From Cecembia sp. (GTDB taxonomy: Bacteria; Bacteroidota; Bacteroidia; Cytophagales; Cyclobacteriaceae): a stretch of DNA of 40,137 nucleotides. Each line of letters opens with the position of its first letter. The stretch's first letter is position 1. The stretch spans positions 1-40,137 of the forward strand of contig NZ_SLAP01000049.1 of NCBI RefSeq assembly GCF_007126775.1. Reading direction: 5' to 3'. This document shows, piece by piece, positions 8,437-16,436 of the stretch. The position numbers and the translations under genes were made by a program. Below the pieces are notes generated by a model, which worked only from the letters and a program-made list of their open reading frames with translations, ran no database searches and had not been told where the DNA came from.

Positions 8437-10545
8437 TTATTGACCTCTAAATAGATTCAAAATTCCTTTTCTCGTAGTATTATTGTCATCTACTTCTATG
8501 ACATAGTAGTAGGTATCCACCGGTAAGGCCCGTCCCATATAAGTTCCATCCCATCTAACCATTGGGTTATCTGTAAAGAATACCCTTTGTCCACCTCTTT
8601 CATAGATATGAACCCTTACTGAACCAAATATTTGCAACATCGGGACACCCCAATCATCATTTATATTGTCTCCGTCCGGAGTAAAAGTATTTGGGATTTC
8701 CATTTCCAAGAGTAAATCTGTCAATCTTCTGCTGATAAGGAATTCTTTGGTGAATACATTACCAGCCCTATCAGTCACAGTTACCTGGATGGTAAATTCG
8801 GTCTGCCCTGGAAGAAGATCTGCACTGTTCCAGTACAACTGCCCATCTATGATGATAAACAAATCATTGTCATCAATTCCCGGCTCTAATTCAAGGAAAT
8901 GGATATCATCTGTTGGGTCTATTACCGTGAAATTCCCGATCAATATCGGAGTGTCCCCTCCATTTTCATTAAAGAAGTCATTACTCAGTTCCAGATCTAA
9001 AGGAGGATCTTTTGGAAGAACCAGTACGGTAATAGTAGGGAGCGGATCGATTGTCGATTCCCAACTATTAGGGAGCTGTATAGTACCACTCAAAATATAT
9101 GGACCATTTTCATAAGGATCGTAGCCTTCTTCACTCCAAACAATCGGTAATGAAACAGAGTCTCCGGCTTCGGTAATCACGATAATCTGACCTGGCAAAC
9201 CAATACCTTCAAATAAAGTGCCCCATGGGACCTCAATCATGTCAAATTCATTGAAATCAATGATTATAGTTATTTCAGGTTCATTTATGGAACAACCAAA
9301 TTCATCCACTTCTTCTCCCTCTGGCGTATTGGGACACAAATCCTGATCATCAGGAACGCCATCACCATCAGAATCTAAAGGCTCAGAATCATTTTCTTCT
9401 TCTCCGTCCTCGTTCTCGCCCTCTTCATTTTCTCCATCCTCGTTATCTCCATCCTCGTTTTCACCTTCGTCATTTTCTCCGTCCTCGTTATCACCATCCT
9501 CGTTTTCACCCTCGTCATTTTCTCCGTCCTCGTTATCTCCATCTTCGTTTTCACCTTCGTCATTTTCTCCGTCCTCGTTATCTCCATCCTCGCCCTCATC
9601 ACCTTCATTATCTCCATCCTGGTTTTCTCCATCTTCGCCCTCGCCATCTTCATTATCTCCATCCTGGTTTTCTCCATCCTCGCCCTCGCCATCTTCATTA
9701 TCTCCATCCTGGTTTTCTCCATCCTCGCCCTCATCACCTTCATTATCTCCATCCTGGTTTTCTCCATCTTCGCCCTCATCACCTTCATTATCTCCATCCT
9801 GGTTTTCTCCATCTTCGCCCTCGCCACCTTCATTATCTCCATCCTCATTATCTCCATTCTCGCCTTCGCCGTCTTCATTATCTCCATCCTCGCCCTCACC
9901 GTCTTCATTTTCACCATCCTCATCTTCGTCTTCATCCTCAATTTCAATCGGACAGCCAAATTCATCTACTGCAGTTCCAGGAGGAGTATTTGGACAAAAG
10001 TCCAAGTAATTAGGTACTCCATCGCCATCATCATCCCTAAAGGCAGCCTCACAAGCATCCTCATCAAAAAGATCACTAAATTCATCACATTCAGGAATAT
10101 CCCAGTTATTAGTTCTGGCATTGGTTGATTCAGGATAGTTTCTGGTAATAGACAGTTGATAAGTTTTTACCGTTCCGTCACTCAGCCTCACCTCAACAGG
10201 AATTTCATTCAGCCCTGGATACAAAAATATTTTCTTACTTGGCTTACCAGTTTGGATCTCTTTATCTTGAATAAAAACCCTGGAATCCGAATCAGAAGAA
10301 ATTGGGGTAAGTGTGATGTAAAAAGTATGGAAGCCAAGGTTTACCCTATATGCATCAATATTGGGGTTAAACCTTGGCTCCAACCTACCTTCATTAACAA
10401 GAAGGTCGCTCAGTCCAGCATCATTGGAAAAAGTATAAAAATCATTTCGGTCTATTTCAAAAGAATATAACCCATTGCTGGAAACCAGAAAAATGAATAC
10501 CCAAAGCCAAAAGCCAAGGATATGTTGTCTAATGTTTTGTTTCAT
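8437..10545 (-). CDS. Secreted T9SS type B sorting domain protein with thrombospondin-3 repeats and long acidic repeat
   Basis: This 702-residue secreted or surface protein has a signal peptide (about residues 1-28), then a cadherin-like beta-sandwich domain (about 45-136). A calcium-binding TSP3-type module with DDDGDGVPNYLD and CPNTP follows at about 171-200. Next comes an almost purely Asp/Glu/Gly/Asn tract (about 202-388) and a second TSP3 module (391-420) with the same VDEFGC ending. Two beta-sandwich regions cover about 422-610. The C-terminal gliding-motility/T9SS type B sorting domain spans about 617-702 (IPNTFTPDGDNINDDW is its signature). Export by the type IX system and help from the adjacent PorP/SprF are inferences from the family. 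The acidic tract is probably a calcium-binding extended spacer. Function beyond that is unknown. Confidence 0.9.
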   Translation of the reverse strand: MKQNIRQHILGFWLWVFIFLVSSNGLYSFEIDRNDFYTFSNDAGLSDLLVNEGRLEPRFNPNIDAYRVNLGFHTFYITLTPISSDSDSRVFIQDKEIQTGKPSKKIFLYPGLNEIPVEVRLSDGTVKTYQLSITRNYPESTNARTNNWDIPECDEFSDLFDEDACEAAFRDDDGDGVPNYLDFCPNTPPGTAVDEFGCPIEIEDEDEDEDGENEDGEGEDGDNEDGEGENGDNEDGDNEGGEGEDGENQDGDNEGDEGEDGENQDGDNEGDEGEDGENQDGDNEDGEGEDGENQDGDNEDGEGEDGENQDGDNEGDEGEDGDNEDGENDEGENEDGDNEDGENDEGENEDGDNEDGENDEGENEDGDNEDGENEEGENEDGEEENDSEPLDSDGDGVPDDQDLCPNTPEGEEVDEFGCSINEPEITIIIDFNEFDMIEVPWGTLFEGIGLPGQIIVITEAGDSVSLPIVWSEEGYDPYENGPYILSGTIQLPNSWESTIDPLPTITVLVLPKDPPLDLELSNDFFNENGGDTPILIGNFTVIDPTDDIHFLELEPGIDDNDLFIIIDGQLYWNSADLLPGQTEFTIQVTVTDRAGNVFTKEFLISRRLTDLLLEMEIPNTFTPDGDNINDDWGVPMLQIFGSVRVHIYERGGQRVFFTDNPMVRWDGTYMGRALPVDTYYYVIEVDDNNTTRKGILNLFRGQ
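9436..9885 (-). repeat. 45-bp coding minisatellite (ten 15-residue acidic units)
   Basis: Residues 221-370 of the secreted protein divide into ten in-register 15-residue units. Typical forms are GDNEGDEGEDGENQD (about five copies) and GENDEGENEDGDNED (three copies). The matching DNA is a 45-bp tandem array within a longer acidic region (9382-9942). Adjacent units are nearly identical, which indicates recent duplication and probable length variation between strains, always in frame. Confidence 0.9.
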
Positions 10546-11038
10546 TTTTTAAGGATCTAATGTAAAACCGTTGTGTTTGTTTATGTAAGTAGCTTCCGTA
10601 AAATTGATAAAAAAAATCAATATTAAAAAAATAAATTATTGTCAAAATACTAAAATACCAAATATACTTCTATAAATGTATTTTTTCTGGTGATGAAATA
10701 CAAAAAAAAATGTGCACAAATTTTAAAGATTTTTAGAAATTTTTACTGGATTTGCGATCAAATACAAATTCTTAATGCTGTGTATAGATATTGGATGAAT
10801 CAAGGATCTGTCCCGGATCTAATTGTAATTAAATAAAAAATGGGATTGGAGCTGAATGATTTGGAATTGGGATTCTCAATCTGAAGTTGATACAACCCAT
10901 TAAATATTCAATGATATGTGAATAAAAAGATAAAGCTTATTTAGCTTCCTCACCTCAATCATCATTGGCTTTATCTTTTCAGATTCGGAGAAAGAAAAAA
11001 TTCAGGATGCTGATATGGATAAATCCGCTGTTTTTTAT
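10546..11038. other. AT-rich gap with porP-operon promoter candidate and hairpin
   Basis: There is no gene here. On the minus strand TATATTTG (10659-10666) matches the Bacteroidota -7 element TAnnTTTG about 114 bp before the cargo gene, but no TTTG lies at the usual -33 distance. The region also holds a 12-bp perfect inverted repeat described separately. Nothing else is recognisable. Confidence 0.4.
10925..10979 (-). terminator. Terminator-like inverted repeat after the Gfo/Idh/MocA gene
   Basis: AAAAGATAAAGC (10925-10936) is perfectly repeated in inverse as GCTTTATCTTTT (10968-10979) with a 31-base loop. On the minus strand the second arm ends in a T run. It lies 60 bp past the oxidoreductase stop codon. 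The low GC content of the stem keeps confidence moderate. Confidence 0.4.
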
Positions 11039-12109
11039 TTATAGTGTTACTGTTTTTCCTGTTTTTACAGATTCATCACAGGCAAAGGCAATTTTCAAGC
11101 TATTCAGTGCATCTGCCAGATGGTCAGACAAATCGAGATCCTCTTTTATGGCTTTCAAGAAGTAGCGTTGTTCTCTGTTGCACAATTCCTGATGGTCAGG
11201 TTCATCTTTCATATCAATCCATAAATCCTTTTTGGTAAATTGATTTTTTTCATCCAACTCGGAAAAGTGAACCTTAATACTTTCAGTTTTGGTATGGGAA
11301 TCTACATCATCTGATTTCCCAGCTTCACTAGCTTTGTTGGCAACAATGGATACTGCTCCCTGAGGGCCGAAGACATCTTTGATAAAAAATGCGTTATCAG
11401 AAACCATAGGCCCCCAGCCTGCTTCGTACCAACCTACTGATCCATCTTCAAAGCGGATTTGCAATTGTCCGTAATTGTAATTGTCCGATGGTATTTCATT
11501 GCTCAACCTGACACCTATAGCCGATACACTCAATGGTTTTGATCGGGTCATTTGACACATGACATCAATGTAGTGCACTCCACAATCTACTATTGGGCTG
11601 AGACTTTTCATCAGATTTTTATGAACATCCCACATGAATCCTTGGCTTTGTTGGTTAAGGTTCATCCTCATTACCAGAGGCTTGCCCAGTTTATGGGCTT
11701 CTTCAATGAACCTTTCCCATGAAGGATGGTGACGAAGGATGTAGCCTACAACCAGCTTTTTACCGGTTTCTTCTGATTTTTTAATCAGGTTCTCTGAGCC
11801 TGCTACTGTGGCAGCCAAAGGTTTTTCAATGAAAACATGACATCCAGAATCCAATGATTTCAATGCAATGGTTTCATGGGTATCTGGATATGTGGAAATG
11901 CAAACAGCATCTGGCTTTGTAGCATAGAGGGCCAATTCATAGTCATCAAAAAGCGGATAGTTACTTCCCAATTTATGATTTAGTTTTTCTTTGCTGTCAC
12001 CTCTCGAAACCAATCCGCAGATTTCAAAGTCATCCATTTGATGATAGGCTTTGGCATGGGAAGCACCCATATTTCCACACCCGATTACTAAAATCTTTAT
12101 TTTACTCAT
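11039..12109 (-). CDS. Gfo/Idh/MocA family oxidoreductase
   Basis: This 356-residue NAD(P)-dependent oxidoreductase acts on an unidentified sugar or cyclitol derivative. The N-terminal Rossmann fold starts with VIGCGNMGASH (8-18). The conserved EKP motif is at residues 95-97. The C-terminal substrate domain carries DCGVHYIDVM (175-184), matching the usual G-x-H-x-x-D signature. No signal peptide is present, so it is cytoplasmic. It overlaps the upstream cyclophilin gene by four bases (ATGA) and is the last gene of a three-gene unit. The neighbours give no clue to the substrate. Confidence 0.88.
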   Translation of the reverse strand: MSKIKILVIGCGNMGASHAKAYHQMDDFEICGLVSRGDSKEKLNHKLGSNYPLFDDYELALYATKPDAVCISTYPDTHETIALKSLDSGCHVFIEKPLAATVAGSENLIKKSEETGKKLVVGYILRHHPSWERFIEEAHKLGKPLVMRMNLNQQSQGFMWDVHKNLMKSLSPIVDCGVHYIDVMCQMTRSKPLSVSAIGVRLSNEIPSDNYNYGQLQIRFEDGSVGWYEAGWGPMVSDNAFFIKDVFGPQGAVSIVANKASEAGKSDDVDSHTKTESIKVHFSELDEKNQFTKKDLWIDMKDEPDHQELCNREQRYFLKAIKEDLDLSDHLADALNSLKIAFACDESVKTGKTVTL

Positions 12110-12702
12110 GGCCTTTGAAGTTTTTGATTCGGATTGAGGAGTGTATCGAGCTCCTCCATATTAAGATACACAACGGAAACATTGAGTTGAATGGCTTCTA
12201 CAGGTTCATCTGCTGCATCCCTTTCAACAGCAACTATCCCGTCTATTATATCCATTCCCTTTATTACTTGCCCAAAGACTGTATAATCTCCATCCAATCG
12301 GTGGAGACCATCAGAATTTTGAACAATATAAAATTGACACCTGGCTGAAACCTTTCCGGGGTTATCATCTCTTCCCGCTCCTACTGCCCCATAAATATGG
12401 GTAAGCGATGGATGGAATTCTGGTTCCAATAAATATTCAGGGTCGGTGAATCCTTCTTTTGTATCCGGGCAACCGCCTTGGGCTACAAAACCAGGTATTA
12501 CACGATTAAATGTGAGAGAGTCCCAGTATCCTGCCTCAGCAAGTGCAATAAAGCTCTTTTTATGCTGTGGGGTCTCATCATGGAGTTTGATATACACGGT
12601 TCCTTTGTTGGTTTGGATCTTTCCAATGGGAACCAAGTCCTGGGCGCAAACTTTCGGAAATAGGCAAATAACAAGAATGAGTGAAACCAGGAAATTTTTC
12701 AT
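12106..12702 (-). CDS. Peptidylprolyl isomerase, cyclophilin type, exported
   Basis: This 198-residue cyclophilin has an N-terminal signal peptide (residues 1-20, ending KVCA before QD), so it should assist proline isomerisation in the periplasm. Catalytic-site features are FNRVIPGFVAQGG (65-77, with the catalytic Arg67), Gln123-Phe124 in ARCQFYIV, and the late motif YTVFGQVIKGMD. Length is typical of exported Bacteroidota cyclophilins. It lies 20 bp after the acyltransferase gene and overlaps the oxidoreductase gene by four bases. Confidence 0.9.
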   Translation of the reverse strand: MKNFLVSLILVICLFPKVCAQDLVPIGKIQTNKGTVYIKLHDETPQHKKSFIALAEAGYWDSLTFNRVIPGFVAQGGCPDTKEGFTDPEYLLEPEFHPSLTHIYGAVGAGRDDNPGKVSARCQFYIVQNSDGLHRLDGDYTVFGQVIKGMDIIDGIVAVERDAADEPVEAIQLNVSVVYLNMEELDTLLNPNQKLQRP

Positions 12703-12722
12703 AGTTGATTGTATTTGATGTT

Positions 12723-13871
12723 TTATGGGTTTCTTACCGCATCCAATAATTTTCTTTGATTCAAAACCGGGTTGGCATACATAGATAAAAAGCTTGATAT
12801 GGCCAAAGGATTATTTTGATCCACTCCTCTTCTGAATCTTTTTTCGAAAATTGTTTTTTCTTCTTGGCTATACTCAGAAGAAAATTCTTCTTTCCCACTC
12901 AATAAGTCACAGGCGATATATTTTGTAGGCCAAAGTTTATATCCCAAAACAATCTGGCTGTCTATTAAGTCTGTCAAAGCCTGCATCTGCTTTACAGTTC
13001 CTGATACCTCAGCTTTGATAATTTCAATTTCATCATTGAGCAGTTCACCAATGTGGATATGGATTCTTTTCTTTTGTCCGATTATCCCGCTTAAGAGGGT
13101 ATTGAAATCTTCATTTTCTCCTTTAATATAGGTTTCCTGGTTGGCTTTGGCCAAAAGTTCAGGCATTTTCAAAACATCAGTAGGGTCATATTCATAGGAG
13201 ATACTTACAGGTACCACATTTAACCTTTTGAAATAATCCAGAAAATGCTCTTGATTATCGGCAGCCATGGATATCATTTTTAATACACCCTTGTGTGTCA
13301 TATCATTTCCATCTTTGGTCCTGCCTTCTCTTTGTGCGATCCATACAGATCTGTTTTCCCTTAACAGCGAGTGACGTATATAAGCGGAAATAACTTTGGA
13401 ATTTCCCAATAATTCCCTGGCAGGTAGGCCTCTCTTGATAATGAAATTTCTTGTCAGTCTGGCAAGGTGTTTCAAAAATGGTTTTTTAACCAAATTATCT
13501 CCTATGGCAGAAGTAGTCATAAATAAGCCCTTTTCATACAGACATGTATTTAAAAGGGATGTATCTAAAATAATATCCCTATGGTTTGATACGAAAAGAT
13601 AGGAGGTACCTGGATCCAGCTTTTCAAAGCCAGAGGTCGTCAATCCTTCTGAACTCTTTTCTAAAACCTTATTGACTCCGGGATAGATAAAATTGATTTG
13701 AAAGTCTCTTATTGAATGGCAGTGAAGCATGAGGTCCTTCCAGTAATCATCTTTCCACTCAGGAAAGGTGAAATTCATCATGGCCTTAAGCATAGGGTGG
13801 TCTATAATCTCTCGAATGGCTTGATTGACTTCTGTATCGTAATAAGGTCTTATATCTTCAAAAGTTGACAT
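12723..13871 (-). CDS. Phospholipid/glycerol acyltransferase family protein
   Basis: This 382-residue protein of the PlsC-like glycerolipid acyltransferase superfamily would transfer an acyl group to a lysophospholipid or related acceptor at the membrane. The catalytic-type motif is FVSNHRDIILD (His97), with IKRG and WIAQREGRTKDG giving the later acyl-acceptor motifs. The spacing from His97 to Asp103 is one residue longer than the classic HX4D, though Asp99 is also near. I chose the ATG at 13871. The frame extends to 13967, but that extension would run through a perfect terminator hairpin (13914-13946) and reads as unrelated sequence. It is the first gene of a probable operon with the cyclophilin and oxidoreductase genes. 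Substrate unknown. Confidence 0.82.
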   Translation of the reverse strand: MSTFEDIRPYYDTEVNQAIREIIDHPMLKAMMNFTFPEWKDDYWKDLMLHCHSIRDFQINFIYPGVNKVLEKSSEGLTTSGFEKLDPGTSYLFVSNHRDIILDTSLLNTCLYEKGLFMTTSAIGDNLVKKPFLKHLARLTRNFIIKRGLPARELLGNSKVISAYIRHSLLRENRSVWIAQREGRTKDGNDMTHKGVLKMISMAADNQEHFLDYFKRLNVVPVSISYEYDPTDVLKMPELLAKANQETYIKGENEDFNTLLSGIIGQKKRIHIHIGELLNDEIEIIKAEVSGTVKQMQALTDLIDSQIVLGYKLWPTKYIACDLLSGKEEFSSEYSQEEKTIFEKRFRRGVDQNNPLAISSFLSMYANPVLNQRKLLDAVRNP

Positions 13872-13913
13872 TTTTGCTGGGTTGATCCTGTTACAAAGAA
13901 AACAATTTTTAAC

Positions 13914-13946
13914 AAAAAAGCTGTCCTTCTTCAGGACAGCTTTTTT
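13914..13946 (-). terminator. Strong intrinsic terminator, 14-bp stem
   Basis: AAAAAAGCTGTCCT (13914-13927) and AGGACAGCTTTTTT (13933-13946) form a perfect stem with a 5-base loop, with T runs on either strand. On the minus strand it lies about 40 bp after the TAG at 13987-13989 that ends the decayed reading frame upstream, so it probably once terminated that gene. It also separates that region from the acyltransferase operon. Confidence 0.85.
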
Positions 13947-13986
13947 AATAATTAGGATTCTTAACAACTTATTTGATTTATTGCTG

Positions 13987-14382
13987 CTATAAAAAATAAC
14001 TACCTTTTTTAGGTAATTCTATAGAAATTTTTCTGGTAATCTTATCCATAGTTTTGTAAAGCTTGCCAGTTTTAGGCCAATAAGTCTTATTCTGAAGGTT
14101 TTTTACTCCTATAACCCATTGATCTTCAATTTAATATAATTCTTTGGCCTGGTTTTTGAAAAATGCTGCCCGGCAATCAATGAATCACCCAAATTCAGCC
14201 AAAATACTATAAAGGAACACCTTGAGCAGTAAGCCTATTGCTGCGGTAATATAAGGTTATTCCATCGATTCCCTACCAAGGCGAATCTTTGGGTTTTTCC
14301 TTTATGTGTTAAAGTAGTAGGAAGTAGGAGTGATTCATTTTTTTGTCCTTCCCAATTGACCCTGGGGCAATTAATTATCAAA
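13987..14382 (-). pseudogene. Remnant of an unidentified protein-coding gene
   Basis: Minus-strand translation gives two protein-like fragments interrupted by stops and a frameshift. The C-terminal fragment reads IEDQWVIGVKNLQNKTYW, continues through TRKISIELPKKGSYFL and ends at a TAG (13987-13989). In the same frame upstream are AAFFKNQAKELY and an in-frame TAA. A second fragment in another frame, containing NESLLLPTTLTHKGKTQRFA and VGNRWNN, ends at a TAG at 14235-14237. The composition looks like real protein, and a strong terminator follows the final stop, so a decayed gene is more likely than random intergenic DNA. I do not recognise the family. Confidence 0.35.
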
Positions 14383-14402
14383 TAGACCGAATATTTTATT
14401 TA

Positions 14403-14681
14403 ATGAAAACAAGCAGATGGATTGTATGGCTGAGTTTGTCAATTTTATTTTTGACAACTTCTTGTTTGGACTTATTGGACTTTGACCCAATGGCAGCCAA
14501 GAATGTGGAAATCAAAGAAGTGAAGAAAGGGAGTAGGGTAGAAGTGCTCGCAGAGCCGGAGCCTGGATTTACTTTCTCCCATTGGCTACAGGATGGGGAG
14601 ATAGTGAGTATGGAGGAAACGTATTCCTTCATCATGCCTGGAGATGATATCAGTTTGGTAGCAGTGTTTACAAAGAATTGA
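14403..14681 (+). CDS. Small lipoprotein with InlB B-repeat-like domain
   Basis: This 92-residue protein has a lipoprotein signal peptide with lipobox LTTSC (acylated Cys21) and a short mature part. Residues about 47-91 contain VEVLAEPEPGFTFSHW, then an acidic-Gly turn, then DDISLVAVF. This is the pattern of the divergent InlB B-repeat/bacterial repeat domain (GYxFxxW ... LTAVF), normally found in arrays on large surface proteins. Here there is a single copy on a lipid anchor. The ATG at 14403 gives a proper signal peptide; an upstream TTG at 14343 would bury it. Function is unknown. It could be an independent small lipoprotein or the remainder of a larger one. Confidence 0.6.
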   Translation: MKTSRWIVWLSLSILFLTTSCLDLLDFDPMAAKNVEIKEVKKGSRVEVLAEPEPGFTFSHWLQDGEIVSMEETYSFIMPGDDISLVAVFTKN

Positions 14682-14771
14682 TCTGCTAGATATCAGAACT
14701 AAAAATCCACCATTGACAGATTGTATGACTCGTTACCCTAAGTAAAGCAATGAGTCTCCCAAAATAAGGGG

Positions 14772-14807
14772 GGATGCTGCTCCCGAATTACTCGGGATCA
14801 GCATGAC
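14772..14807. repeat. Dispersed palindromic element (CCCGA/TCGGG type)
   Basis: ATGCTGCTCCCGA (14774-14786) pairs with TCGGGATCAGCAT (14792-14804) with one mismatch around a 5-base loop. This resembles the GTCATGCTGA... palindromes scattered through Bacteroidota intergenic DNA (from memory). A related TCCC...GGGA palindrome occurs at 38902-38919 in this window. Confidence 0.6.
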
Positions 14808-14818
14808 GTTTCAATAAA

Positions 14819-14930
14819 TGTCATTTCTTTTTCTGTACGTTCCCCTAAATGTTAAATTCTCAGTTTGACGGGTTAATAGATGTCATTCCCTTTTCTGTAC
14901 ACTTTCCTAAGTGTTAAAAACTCAGAATGA
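14819..14930. repeat. Two imperfect 62-bp direct repeats
   Basis: The block beginning TGTCATTTCTTTTTCTGTAC at 14819 is repeated as TGTCATTCCCTTTTCTGTAC at 14881, a period of 62 bp, and the match continues through AAATGTTAAA/AAGTGTTAAA and CTCAG. The copies diverge at several positions. Read on the minus strand they start with CATTCTGAG, a common core of intergenic repeats in this phylum. They are non-coding. Sequence from 14682 to 14771 and from 14931 to 15030 shows nothing recognisable. Confidence 0.65.
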
Positions 14931-15030
14931 AGGCAATCAACATGTAATCCTCGTTTTTTTATAATTTTCTCAATTGTGATATCCTCGCGGTGGGGAGTTT
15001 GATGACCTTGGGTTGGAAGTTATCCACGAA

Positions 15031-15059
15031 AAAAATCCACCGGTATCCGGTGGATTTTT
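15031..15059 (-). terminator. Intrinsic terminator of tRNA-Gln
   Basis: AAAAATCCACCGG and CCGGTGGATTTTT form a perfect 13-bp stem with loop TAT. On the minus strand it begins immediately after the 3' end of tRNA-Gln and ends in a T run. Confidence 0.9.
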
Positions 15060-15060
15060 G

Positions 15061-15133
15061 TTGACCGACTAGGGCTCGAACCTAGACTCTTCTGAACCAA
15101 AATCAGACGTGTTGCCAGTTACACCATCGGTCA
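15061..15133 (-). tRNA. tRNA-Gln (anticodon TTG)
   Basis: The minus strand folds as a complete 73-base tRNA: acceptor stem TGACCGA/TCGGTCA, anticodon stem TCTGA/TCAGA with loop TTTTGGT (anticodon TTG at 15100-15098), and T arm CTAGG-TTCGAGC-CCTAG. The 3' CCA is not encoded and must be added. A strong terminator follows directly, so this is a single-gene transcript. Confidence 0.95.
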
Positions 15134-15266
15134 ATAAGATTAAAATAACGACACTCCTTTAGAAATGTGACACAAAGGTAGGGGGACTTTCTTTTTTATG
15201 CAAATCTGTCCTTAAAGTTTTTCGAGGTTTCGATCTAACCTGCTAAAATTCAACAAAAAAAAGTGA

Positions 15267-15908
15267 TTATTGGATTTCAGTTAACATAAGAAGTAAAGCA
15301 CTAAAATGAATAATGGTCCCGACCAGTACGAAAAGATGCCAAATGGTATGCGCAAATCTCTGATTGGGTCTGGTATAAAAAATTGTACCTAAGGTATAGC
15401 TTAGTCCGCCTGCTCCAAGGAGCGATAATACTTCCACGGAAAGGTTTTCGAGTAGTGGTTGGATTAAAAAAATGGCCATCCATCCCATTCCCAAGTAAAG
15501 GATTAAAGAAGCTTTCTTGAATTTGTGGGTATAAAAAATCTTAAAAACAACACCAAAAAAGGTTAGTCCCCAAATGATGCCAAAAAAGATCCAGCCCCAA
15601 AGACCCCCGACAGCTAAAAGTAAAAAAGGAGTATAGGAGCCTGCTATAAGGAAATAGATCCCAATATGGTCAAATGTCCTTAACCATGACTTGATTTTTT
15701 CTTCCTGAAAGGCATGATAAAGGGTTGAGAAAGTATATAGGAATAAAATAGATCCACCAAAAATACTGCAACTCACAACATGAATGGTGGTTCCCTTCAA
15801 AATGGAAAAAGTAACAAGGAGAGAGATGGATACAATACTGAATAAAATTCCAAATCCGTGGGTAATGCTATTGGCAAATTCTTCCTGTAAACTCTGCTTT
15901 CTTTCCAT
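15267..15908 (-). CDS. Hemolysin III family protein (PAQR superfamily)
   Basis: This 213-residue integral membrane protein has about seven hydrophobic segments and belongs to the hemolysin III/YqfA/PAQR family. Conserved metal-site motifs are present: the N-terminal E-x-x-N-x-x-T-H-G (residues 9-18), STLYHAF (61-67), DHIGIYFLIAG (80-90), and a C-terminal HTIWHLFVL. Length is typical. Despite the name, hemolysis has been shown for few members; hydrolase or lipid-related roles are inferred from the eukaryotic PAQR receptors. It appears to be transcribed alone. Confidence 0.92.
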   Translation of the reverse strand: MERKQSLQEEFANSITHGFGILFSIVSISLLVTFSILKGTTIHVVSCSIFGGSILFLYTFSTLYHAFQEEKIKSWLRTFDHIGIYFLIAGSYTPFLLLAVGGLWGWIFFGIIWGLTFFGVVFKIFYTHKFKKASLILYLGMGWMAIFLIQPLLENLSVEVLSLLGAGGLSYTLGTIFYTRPNQRFAHTIWHLFVLVGTIIHFSALLLMLTEIQ

Positions 15909-16096
15909 AGATATTCAATAATGGACCAAGATAAAGACTATTTGAATAAAAATTTTCCTTTTACCTGTTGGGCGGAATCGATTGTGTACTGATAATCAGG
16001 CAATAATGCATTATTATTTTTGTTTTTTAAAAAATAAACACCTTGTTTTGTTGAAAATTTGAAAGGATCAATCAACTTATTTAAATTTATATTATT

Positions 16097-16345
16097 ATGT
16101 CAGTCAAAATTTCAGAAAAAACCATTGTTTCCACTTTGGAAAAATTAGAAAAGCTTAATCTAGACGAGAAGCTTTATGCGGAACTGTCTTGGTGCTGGAA
16201 CAGCTACAAGTATGATAACAACCCTGTAGGTGTTATTGAAAAAAGCAAGAAGGCACTTGACCTATTCAAGGCAAAAAGAGAAGAAAACAGCAGAGCTGTT
16301 GCCAAAAAATTAGTAGAAGATTTAGAGAAAGTCGTTCTTAACTGA
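16097..16345 (+). CDS. Small conserved hypothetical protein (82 aa)
   Basis: I do not recognise this short, charged, apparently all-helical protein. It has no signal peptide or membrane segment, so it is probably cytoplasmic. Lysine and glutamate are abundant, and the middle holds an aromatic patch, LSWCWNSYKYDNNPVGV. A TAnnTTTG element (TATTTTTG, 16015-16022) lies upstream and a hairpin follows the stop codon, so it looks like a stand-alone expressed gene. The frame has a clear ATG and coding-like composition. Confidence 0.7.
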   Translation: MSVKISEKTIVSTLEKLEKLNLDEKLYAELSWCWNSYKYDNNPVGVIEKSKKALDLFKAKREENSRAVAKKLVEDLEKVVLN

Positions 16346-16361
16346 TTCTCTTGTATTTTAG

Positions 16362-16387
16362 CCTGTCCTGATATTTTTTGGGACAGG
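16362..16387 (+). terminator. Terminator-like hairpin after the 82-aa gene
   Basis: CCTGTCC (16362-16368) pairs with GGACAGG (16381-16387) around a 12-base loop, followed by TTATTTATTT. It starts 16 bp after the stop codon. Confidence 0.6.
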
Positions 16388-16436
16388 TTATTTATTTATT
16401 GAAGGGATATTGGGTTTATATTGTTCCCGATAGATC

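Noticed and set aside
9375-9965. Long minus-strand frame encoding Met/Lys/Arg-rich repeats
   Set aside because: It is the shifted frame of the acidic minisatellite in the T9SS cargo gene; the repeat periodicity keeps it open.
14819-14930. CRISPR-like direct repeats
   Set aside because: There are only two imperfect copies with no distinct spacers and no cas genes in the window.
15020-15028. DnaA-box-like TTATCCACG near tRNA-Gln
   Set aside because: It is a single site with one mismatch, adjoining the terminator, with no partner sites nearby.
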